From Patescibacteria group bacterium (GTDB taxonomy: Bacteria; Patescibacteriota; Minisyncoccia; Portnoybacterales; GWB1-42-6): a DNA stretch of 11,305 bases. Shown here piece by piece: positions 6,379 through 11,305 of this stretch. The notes below the pieces were generated by a model. The model was not told the DNA's origin. It saw only the letters and a program-made list of their open reading frames with translations, and ran no database searches. The stretch lies in NCBI GenBank assembly GCA_018826025.1, contig JAHKAK010000099.1:1-11305 (forward strand). The letters are read 5' to 3'. Within the stretch, counting starts at the first letter, position 1; the number at the start of each line of letters is the position of its first letter. The translations under genes were made by a program, and so were the position numbers.

Positions 6379-7150
6379 CTGCCATACTCATATTGAAAAA
6401 AATGCCGGCGGAGAAATAAACACGGCAGAATTAATCGTCGGAATGGGAGAGGCTAAGATTGAAAAAGCTTTTATTTATGGAGGGGAAATGTTTAATTGCT
6501 CTAACGAAGATTTAATCAAAGAAGCGAGCAGATTTAAAAAAGAACTTTTCCCTGTTGCTTCGATTTCTCCTTTTTCAGCCCAAAAAACATCACTCAAGCG
6601 AATTGAAATATGGCTTAAAGATGGAATTATTTATGGTTTGAAATTTTATACTGGTTATGAGCATTTTTATCCGGCGGATAAGATTATAAGGCCGTATTTA
6701 AAACTAGCAGAAAAGTATGACCGGCCGGTGATTTTCCATAGCGGGGACACTTGGAATAAAATTACGGGGGCAAAACTAAAATACGGTCATCCTTTAAACT
6801 TTGATGATTTGGCTGTGGATATGCCGGATTTAAAAATCGTGATTGCGCATTTGGGCTATCCCTGGGTAATTGATGCAGCCGAGGTAGTTTATAAAAATAA
6901 AAATGTTTTTGTTGATTGTTCGGGCTTGATGTATAACATACCGGATAACGACGACAGAAAATCAATAACAAAATTATTCAATGATTATTTTCAAAGTGGC
7001 GCTTCGATAGAAAAGTTATTATTTGGAACAGATTGGTCGCTAGCCAATCAAAAATCATATGTTAAACTTATTTTAAGTATACCTCTTTCGCCGAAGCAGA
7101 AAGAACAAGTTTTTTATAATAATGCCAGCAAGTTATTTAAGCTGGAATAA
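6365..7150 (+). CDS. Metal-dependent amidohydrolase, TIM-barrel (amidohydrolase-2-like)
   Basis: Predicted cytoplasmic metallo-hydrolase of 261 aa. Seen: DCHTHI near the N-terminus (His7 and His9 on strand 1), VIFHSGD (His125), VIAHLGYP (His162) and FGTDWS (Asp223). This is a complete set of the histidines and terminal aspartate expected for the metal site; there is no carboxylated-lysine signature that I can identify. The set points to the amidohydrolase-2 branch, which includes hydrolases and decarboxylases, so the reaction cannot be named. The gene overlaps the preceding acetyltransferase by 14 bases in another frame and is followed 16 bases later by another GNAT gene. A purine-rich stretch before the start (AAGAAGTGAAAA) may help initiation. 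A role in amide or N-acyl amine turnover is conceivable but unproven. Confidence 0.85.
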   Translation: MKIIDCHTHIEKNAGGEINTAELIVGMGEAKIEKAFIYGGEMFNCSNEDLIKEASRFKKELFPVASISPFSAQKTSLKRIEIWLKDGIIYGLKFYTGYEHFYPADKIIRPYLKLAEKYDRPVIFHSGDTWNKITGAKLKYGHPLNFDDLAVDMPDLKIVIAHLGYPWVIDAAEVVYKNKNVFVDCSGLMYNIPDNDDRKSITKLFNDYFQSGASIEKLLFGTDWSLANQKSYVKLILSIPLSPKQKEQVFYNNASKLFKLE

Positions 7151-7166
7151 TAACTAATTAAAAAAT

Positions 7167-8228
7167 ATGGGAATGGAAAATTTTACCCAAGTCTTTGACC
7201 CAGTGGCTATTGCTTACCAGGACGCGGAGAAAATCACAAAAGAATTAGAAACAGGCTCTCGCTATAAAAGGGAGCAGGCGGGTTCCGATAAAGAAATAAT
7301 AACCTCGCCGGAGTCAGAAAGATTTTCGGTTGATCGCGTTAGGGATGCCGAAAGTCCTGAAGTTAAAAAGATTTATAAGTTCATGAAAAAATTTAATCCG
7401 GAAGAAGCGGATACACTGGATATCATTCAAGACGCAGTAAAAGTTGATGATTATGCTTATCATATTGCGCAAGATAAAAAAGGAAAAGTAGTGGCTCATA
7501 CGCAGAGTTCTTATTTAAAAATGGCTCCTCATGAACTAGGCGAAAAAGCAACCGAATCAATTTTATTTATTGGCTACTCGATTACCGATGATGATTTTCA
7601 GCGGAAGGGTTTGGCTTCGGAGCTTTTTCAATCAGCTCTTAAAACTGGAGCCGAAAAAGCAAAGGCCGAGCAACAGGCTCTGAAAGGTATTGTTGGCGAA
7701 GCGGTGGCAACATCTGAACGATTTTGGAATCATGTTGGTTTGAAACGGATTTATTTTGAGGACAAAGATGGAAATTTTAAAGAAGTGCCATATATTTGCC
7801 CACCAATTCAATGGGATGAAAAAACTGGTCAGCCAGTAGATCCGGAAACAGAAGAAATAGGCGACAAAGATATTAAAGATTATTCGGCGCCAGAACACTT
7901 GATGATTAGATTGATAAATAGCAAAGACGAGATGAGTATTCAAGATTTAATGCCAATGATCCAAACTATTTATCGGGATAATTATACGCTCTATAAAAAT
8001 CCCGGTGAAGAATATCCAACTGATGAAGCAATTAAGTATACGCAAGCAGCGGTTAACGAATTTCAAAAAGAACTAGAAGATATTTTAAACGAAGCCAAAG
8101 ACGCGAAATTGTTTCTTTTGAGCGCCAAGGAACGGGAAGATAAAATAGCTGAATTAAAAAATCAAGGAAAGGAGTTTCATGAATTGCAAATTGAAAATTC
8201 GGGAGAGCCAGAATCAGAGAAAGACTAA
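7167..8228 (+). CDS. GNAT-domain protein with long N- and C-terminal extensions
   Basis: Probable acetyl-CoA-dependent acyltransferase of 353 aa; substrate unknown. Seen: the GNAT core at roughly 53-200, with FIGYSITDDDF (134-144), the acetyl-CoA loop QRKGLASELF (145-154) and a late core segment ERFWNHVGLKRIYF (184-197). Residues 1-50 are polar and probably disordered. Residues 215-353 are charged and helix-rich (for example EFQKELEDILNEAKDAKLFLLSAKERED) and match nothing that I recognise. It is not a simple copy of the first GNAT gene. It is the last gene before a strong terminator and so probably ends the operon. Met3 is an alternative start; neither has a ribosome site. Confidence 0.75.
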   Translation: MGMENFTQVFDPVAIAYQDAEKITKELETGSRYKREQAGSDKEIITSPESERFSVDRVRDAESPEVKKIYKFMKKFNPEEADTLDIIQDAVKVDDYAYHIAQDKKGKVVAHTQSSYLKMAPHELGEKATESILFIGYSITDDDFQRKGLASELFQSALKTGAEKAKAEQQALKGIVGEAVATSERFWNHVGLKRIYFEDKDGNFKEVPYICPPIQWDEKTGQPVDPETEEIGDKDIKDYSAPEHLMIRLINSKDEMSIQDLMPMIQTIYRDNYTLYKNPGEEYPTDEAIKYTQAAVNEFQKELEDILNEAKDAKLFLLSAKEREDKIAELKNQGKEFHELQIENSGEPESEKD

Positions 8229-8249
8229 AAATTACCGAATAATTAAATA

Positions 8250-8280
8250 AAAAAAGAGAGAGACTGACTCTCTTTTTTAT
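8250..8280 (+). terminator. Intrinsic terminator of the polyamine operon
   Basis: A perfect 11-base stem, AAAAAAGAGAG (8250-8260) with CTCTCTTTTTT (8268-8278), and a 7-base loop. The A and T tracts are on either side, so it could work in both directions. It lies 22 bases after the last GNAT stop and separates the seven-gene run from the secA region. Confidence 0.88.
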
Positions 8281-8308
8281 TGATTTTTTGACATGCTTGA
8301 GTTATAGT
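8280..8308 (+). promoter_or_regulatory. Probable promoter of the truncated secA-like ORF
   Basis: TTGATT (8280-8285), a 17-base spacer, TATAGT (8303-8308). It has the same spacing as the promoter predicted for secA itself (9159-9187), and GAGTTAT lies at the same offset in both, which suggests common origin. Confidence 0.6.
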
Positions 8309-8313
8309 AGGAG
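8309..8313 (+). promoter_or_regulatory. Strong Shine-Dalgarno site of the 27-codon ORF
   Basis: AGGAG lies 7 bases before the ATG at 8321. It is the only textbook ribosome-binding site in the window; the full-length genes, including secA, have weak or no such site. Confidence 0.75.
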
Positions 8314-8320
8314 AAAAGTT

Positions 8321-8404
8321 ATGTCATTTCTTTCTAAATTTTTCGGCAACGCGGGCAGCGGGAGAGTGAAGTTTTCTAAGAAGAGAAATTTTAAGCACTT
8401 TTAA
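8321..8404 (+). pseudogene. Duplicate of the secA 5' end, a 27-codon ORF
   Basis: Translates as MSFLSKFFGNAGSGRV followed by KFSKKRNFKHF and a stop. The first 12 residues match the start of SecA (MSFLTKFFGNAG) at 11 of 12 positions, and the DNA at 8321-8356 is nearly as similar to 9222-9257. Similarity stops around codon 14; the stop codon (8402-8404) lies in the palindrome at 8392-8425. It has its own promoter-like sequence and the best Shine-Dalgarno site in the window. It is most simply a remnant of the original secA start left when the Cas2-like unit arrived, or of a local duplication. A functional leader peptide is the main alternative. Confidence 0.75.
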
Positions 8405-8425
8405 GCGATAGCGTAAAAGTGCTTA
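8392..8425. repeat. Palindrome (family C), left flank of the Cas2-like gene
   Basis: Perfect 12-base arms TAAGCACTTTTA (8392-8403) and TAAAAGTGCTTA (8414-8425) with a 10-base loop AGCGATAGCG. The core GCACTTTTA...ATAGCGTAAAAGTGC recurs at 9119-9158 on the other side of the gene. It sits just upstream of a -10 element, where the -35 box would lie, so it could be an operator or the edge of a mobile unit. Confidence 0.85.
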
Positions 8426-8428
8426 TAG

Positions 8429-8437
8429 TGGTATAAT
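8429..8437 (+). promoter_or_regulatory. Extended -10 promoter of the Cas2-like gene
   Basis: TGGTATAAT is a perfect extended -10 element (TGN plus TATAAT). The right arm of the palindrome occupies the -35 position. An imperfect half-site CGTAAAGTG (8467-8475) follows in the leader. The arrangement would suit autoregulation by the encoded winged-helix protein, but this is inference. Confidence 0.6.
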
Positions 8438-8490
8438 GCAAAAGCAGGAGCGGGAACTATAAAAAACGTAAAGTGTAAAATAGGCAAAAG

Positions 8491-9078
8491 ATGCTTAACG
8501 AAGAGACGCAAGTGAATAAAAATGCAGAAATTTTTTCAACCAAAACCATTTTGAAGTTTTTAAGGATGGGCGGAGTTTTATTAGCGGTGATAACGGCGCC
8601 TAACGCGGCGATCGCTTTCAAATTTTTACTTAAAGACGAAAATCATGTCTCTTGGAAAAAATTCAATCAGTCAAGCGCCAGGCGATATGTCGGCCGTTTA
8701 GAAAAAAGAAAATTAATAAAGAGAAAAATGAAAGGTGGCCGGTCGGAGATGATTTTAACGGAAAAAGGCCGGGAGGAATTATTAAAATATGACATTGACA
8801 AAATTAAATTAAAGAATAATGAGCCATGGGACGGCAAGTGGCGGGTGGTGATTTTTGATATACCCGAAGATAAAAAACAAGCTAGAGATGCTTTGCGTTC
8901 TAAATTTAAACATCTGGGGATGCTACAGCTTCAAAAAAGTGTTTTTGTTTATCCTTTTGATTGTAAAAAAGAGATTGATTTTGTATCAGATTTTTTTGAA
9001 GTTGGCGACGATATTTTATATTTAGAGTCCGAAATTAAAGATATCGGTGAAAAATTAAAAAAACATTTTAACATGTAG
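8491..9078 (+). CDS. Winged-helix / Cas2-like (PaaX-type) protein
   Basis: 195 aa, two parts. Residues about 15-105 look like a winged helix-turn-helix: a hydrophobic helix (27-44), a probable recognition helix SARRYVGRLEKRKLI (62-76), and the wing KRKMKGGRSEMILTEKG. Residues 113-185 resemble the Cas2-like ferredoxin domain of PaaX-type regulators: WDGKWRVVIFDIPEDKKQARDA, with Asp123 on the first strand, then LGMLQLQKSVFVYPFDC. It is not a CRISPR Cas2: no cas1 or repeat array is nearby. Start chosen at 8491 with a weak AGG six bases upstream. It is bracketed by related palindromes and has its own promoter. It may be a DNA-binding repressor that recognises these palindromes; a role in moving the unit is more speculative. 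Annotation databases may call such proteins Cas2 or PaaX. Confidence 0.85.
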   Translation: MLNEETQVNKNAEIFSTKTILKFLRMGGVLLAVITAPNAAIAFKFLLKDENHVSWKKFNQSSARRYVGRLEKRKLIKRKMKGGRSEMILTEKGREELLKYDIDKIKLKNNEPWDGKWRVVIFDIPEDKKQARDALRSKFKHLGMLQLQKSVFVYPFDCKKEIDFVSDFFEVGDDILYLESEIKDIGEKLKKHFNM

Positions 9079-9118
9079 GAATTTATGGATGGAATGGCGA
9101 GTGGCCGGTTACTCTGTG

Positions 9119-9158
9119 TCTTAGGCACTTTTACGTTATAGCGTAAAAGTGCCTAAGA
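9119..9158. repeat. Palindrome (family C), right flank of the Cas2-like gene
   Basis: Perfect 17-base arms TCTTAGGCACTTTTACG (9119-9135) and CGTAAAAGTGCCTAAGA (9142-9158) with loop TTATAG. It shares the core of the palindrome at 8392-8425. There is no U tract, so it is not a classic terminator, although so stable a stem could still protect or end the Cas2-like transcript. It abuts the secA promoter -35 box at 9159, so a bound protein could block secA transcription. Confidence 0.88.
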
Positions 9159-9187
9159 TTGATAATTTACTCACAAAGAGTTATTAT
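9159..9187 (+). promoter_or_regulatory. Probable secA promoter
   Basis: TTGATA (9159-9164), a 17-base spacer, TATTAT (9182-9187). It leaves a leader of roughly 28 bases before the secA ATG, without a Shine-Dalgarno site. The -35 box directly follows the family C palindrome. Confidence 0.65.
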
Positions 9188-9221
9188 TAGCATACTAATA
9201 AAATTACGATAAGATTAAGAT

Positions 9222-11305
9222 ATGTCATTTTTAACCAAATTTTTTGGCAACGCGGGCGGGGGAAGTATTGCCAAATATGAAACAGCGGTAAAGCAAATCA
9301 ATGAGCTTGAAGCAACCTTCGGGCGTTTTTCGGTTGAAGAATTAAAAGCTAAGACGCAAGAATTTCGCGAGAGATTGGCTGGGAGTGAAACGTTGGATGA
9401 TTTGTTGCCCGAAGCTTTTGCCGCGGCCCGCGAGGCGGCTAAGCGCGCGCTAACGCAGCGTGTGTTTGACGTTCAGTTAATCGGCGCCATGGCTTTGCAT
9501 GATGGCAAAATCGCGGAAATGAAAACGGGTGAGGGCAAAACTCTGACCGCGACCTTGGCAATGTATTTGAACGCGCTAGGCGGCAAAGGCGTGCACGTGG
9601 TAACCGTGAACGATTATTTATCCAAGCGCGACGCCAACTGGATGGGTGCGGTTTTTAATTTGCTGGGTTTGAGCGTTGGCTGCATCCAGCATGAGCAATC
9701 TTATTTATATGAGCCGGTGAAGCTGGATAAAAACGAAGTGACGGTGGAAATGGCTAATTTGAAAAAAGTGAACCGGCGCGAAGCGTATTTGGCGGACATA
9801 ACTTACGGCACTAACAATGAATTCGGTTTTGATTATTTGCGCGATAATATGGTGGCGAGTCTTCAAGAGATGGCCCAGCGCAAACATAACTTCGCGATCG
9901 TTGATGAAGTGGACTCAATTTTAATTGATGAGGCGCGCACACCTTTGATAATTTCCGCGCCGGATGAGGATTCGGGTCGGTTATACGAAACTTTTTCCAA
10001 GATTGCGCCGGGCTTGGCAGAAAACGAAGATTATAATGTTGACGAAAAAATGCGCGCGGTTTCCTTGACCGAAGCGGGCATAGAGAAAGTGGAGAAAATT
10101 TTGGGGTTGGGCAATATCTATACCGAAGGCGGGATAAAATACGTGCACCATTTGGAACAGGCTTTGCGCGCGGAGGTTTTATTTAAGCGCGACCGGAATT
10201 ATGTCGTTAAAAATAATGAAGTGCTTATCGTGGATGAATTTACGGGCCGTTTAATGCCGGGCCGGCGCTACAGCGAGGGCTTGCATCAGGCCTTAGAAGC
10301 TAAGGAGAGAGTAACGGTACAAAAAGAATCGCGGACGCTGGCCACAATCACTTTCCAAAATTATTTTCGTTTATATAAAAAATTAGCCGGTATGACCGGC
10401 ACGGCCATGACTTCGGCCGAAGAATTTTCCAAGGTGTACAAATTGGAAGTGGTGAGCGTGCCGACCAATAAGGCGATGATTCGCCAAGACAGGCCGGACA
10501 GTATTTATCGCACGGAAACCGGTAAGTTTCAGGCGGTGGCGCGGGAAATTAAGCAACGGCATGAAGCCGGACAGCCGGTGCTGGTGGGCACGGTTTCAAT
10601 CGAAAAAAACGAACTGCTAAGCCGATTTTTACAAAAAGAGGGGATTCCTCATGAGTTGTTAAACGCCAAGAATCACGAACGGGAAGCGCAGATTATCGCC
10701 AATGCGGGCCGCCAGGGAGCGGTGACCGTGGCCACAAACATGGCCGGGAGAGGCGTGGATATAAAATTGGGGAGGGGTGGCGCGAAGCAAGCGGTTTCTG
10801 AAAGCGCGGAAAATTCCCAGCGAGAATTTTTCGCTCACACAAATCGCTCGCTCTTCCCGCAAGAGCGGGAAACCGTGCTCGCTCGCGATTTGAGTGTTTC
10901 AGAAACCGCATTGTTTCGCGCCAGAGAAGAGGAGGGAGATGAGTATGAAGAATACGACGAAGTTAAGAGGTTAGGCGGGCTGCATATTATCGGCACTGAA
11001 CGCCATGAGGCGCGGCGCATTGATGATCAGTTGCGCGGCCGCGCGGGGAGGCAGGGCGACCCGGGCTCTTCTCAGTTTTTCGTTTCGTTGGAGGATGACT
11101 TGATGCGGATCTTTGCGCCGGACAGGATTAAGCGTTTAATGGAGGCGATGAATATTCCGGAAGACCAGCCAATTGAGAATAAAATTATATCGCGCGCCAT
11201 TGAAAGCGCGCAGGCCAAAATTGAAGGCTTTAATTTTGACACGCGCAAGCACGTTTTGGAATACGATGACGTGATGAATAAGCAGCGCGAAACGATCTAT
11301 CGCAA
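9222..11305 (+). CDS. secA: Preprotein translocase ATPase SecA (3' end outside window)
   Basis: The motor that pushes unfolded secretory proteins through SecYEG, using ATP, at the inner face of the membrane. 694 codons are visible, open throughout; the C-terminus lies beyond the window. Seen: Walker A TGEGKT (102-107), DYLSKRDANWMG, ADITYGTNNEFGFDYLRDN (191-209), Walker B DEVDS (228-232), VDEFTGRLMPGRRYSEGLHQA (337-357), MTGTA (391-395), NMAGRGVDIKLG (506-517), and LGGLHIIGTERHEARR ... GRAGRQGDPGSS after it. In motif V, GTD is GVD. Residues about 521-566 are an extra segment between motifs V and VI encoded by a palindromic repeat. The loop around 158-186 is also long, a known variable place in the family. 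The start is supported by the normal N-terminus MSFLTKFFG. The preceding Cas2-like gene and palindromes separate it from its duplicated 5' end. Confidence 0.97.
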   Translation, partial: MSFLTKFFGNAGGGSIAKYETAVKQINELEATFGRFSVEELKAKTQEFRERLAGSETLDDLLPEAFAAAREAAKRALTQRVFDVQLIGAMALHDGKIAEMKTGEGKTLTATLAMYLNALGGKGVHVVTVNDYLSKRDANWMGAVFNLLGLSVGCIQHEQSYLYEPVKLDKNEVTVEMANLKKVNRREAYLADITYGTNNEFGFDYLRDNMVASLQEMAQRKHNFAIVDEVDSILIDEARTPLIISAPDEDSGRLYETFSKIAPGLAENEDYNVDEKMRAVSLTEAGIEKVEKILGLGNIYTEGGIKYVHHLEQALRAEVLFKRDRNYVVKNNEVLIVDEFTGRLMPGRRYSEGLHQALEAKERVTVQKESRTLATITFQNYFRLYKKLAGMTGTAMTSAEEFSKVYKLEVVSVPTNKAMIRQDRPDSIYRTETGKFQAVAREIKQRHEAGQPVLVGTVSIEKNELLSRFLQKEGIPHELLNAKNHEREAQIIANAGRQGAVTVATNMAGRGVDIKLGRGGAKQAVSESAENSQREFFAHTNRSLFPQERETVLARDLSVSETALFRAREEEGDEYEEYDEVKRLGGLHIIGTERHEARRIDDQLRGRAGRQGDPGSSQFFVSLEDDLMRIFAPDRIKRLMEAMNIPEDQPIENKIISRAIESAQAKIEGFNFDTRKHVLEYDDVMNKQRETIYR
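10781..10920. repeat. Palindromic element (family B) inserted in frame in secA
   Basis: The outer arms are GCGGTTTCTGAAA (10791-10803) and its exact complement TTTCAGAAACCGC (10897-10909). They extend outward as CGCGAAGCAA against ATTGTTTCGCG with one bulge and one G-T pair. Nested inside are AAATCGC/GCGATTT (10841-10847 with 10885-10891) and the hairpin TTCCCGC-AAGA-GCGGGAA (10854-10871). The frame stays open and codes for SecA residues about 521-566, in the variable stretch between motifs V and VI. The repeat shares no sequence that I see with families A or C. Confidence 0.8.

Noticed and set aside
8321..8404. SecM-type arrest peptide
   Set aside because: The peptide copies the SecA N-terminus and shows no signal sequence or arrest motif; leader function is left open only in general terms.
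8491..9078. CRISPR-Cas2 adaptation gene
   Set aside because: The Cas2-like domain is fused to a winged helix, there is no cas1, no other cas gene and no array of spaced direct repeats; a PaaX-type regulator fits better.
120..9078. Recoded UGA (as in some candidate phyla)
   Set aside because: Several genes end at UGA with correct family length and overlap the next start there, and no in-frame UGA interrupts a conserved domain.
8392..9158. Insertion sequence of the IS200/IS605 type
   Set aside because: Palindromes flank the gene, but the protein has no HUH or catalytic tyrosine motif that I can see and no transposase similarity, so I call it only a possible mobile unit.
9119..9158. Intrinsic terminator of the Cas2-like gene
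   Set aside because: The 17-base stem is strong but no U tract follows, and the same core lies upstream of the gene, so a repeat or operator is a better description.
10659..11020. Reverse-strand ORFs over the secA insertion
   Set aside because: They follow from the palindromic, stop-poor nature of the element; the forward SecA frame with its helicase motifs is the real one.

Overview
The window reads like a small-genome bacterium of the Candidate Phyla Radiation (Patescibacteria, probably Parcubacteria-like). This is an inference. It rests on compact genes, A/T-rich leaders almost without Shine-Dalgarno sites, UGA used as a normal stop, a winged-helix/Cas2-like protein of a type common in those genomes, and A/T-rich and palindromic repeats between genes. 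No taxonomic marker was searched.

Layout. 1-1106: murB, with a palindromic repeat just upstream and a second, half-length copy inserted in frame inside the gene. 1107-1362: repeat-rich spacer with three back-to-back hairpins and a probable promoter. 1363-1746: short ribosome hibernation factor (hpf/raiA). 1747-1914: a large nested inverted repeat. 1915-8228: seven closely packed same-strand genes that look like one transcription unit closed by a terminator at 8250-8280. They are pyruvoyl arginine decarboxylase, deoxyhypusine-synthase-like protein 1, agmatinase, deoxyhypusine-synthase-like protein 2, a GNAT acetyltransferase, a TIM-barrel amidohydrolase and a second GNAT protein. 8280-9221: a degenerate second copy of the secA promoter and 5' end (27-codon ORF), then a wHTH/Cas2-like gene bracketed by two related palindromes. 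9222-11305: secA, cut by the window edge, carrying an in-frame palindromic insertion of a second repeat family.

How the genes work together. The first four genes of the operon make a plausible polyamine route that does not use S-adenosylmethionine: arginine to agmatine (decarboxylase), agmatine to putrescine plus urea (agmatinase), then aminobutyl transfer by one or both deoxyhypusine-synthase-like enzymes, most simply to give homospermidine or a related polyamine. No speD or speE is present. The two acetyltransferases and the amidohydrolase may modify polyamines or related amines, but only their position suggests this.

The most notable signals are: (1) the paired deoxyhypusine-synthase-like genes in one polyamine operon; (2) the Cas2-like gene bracketed by palindromes beside a duplicated secA start; (3) two different palindromic repeat families inserted in frame in essential genes (murB, secA), resembling in principle the Rickettsia palindromic elements; (4) separation of hpf from secA, which are neighbours in many bacteria.
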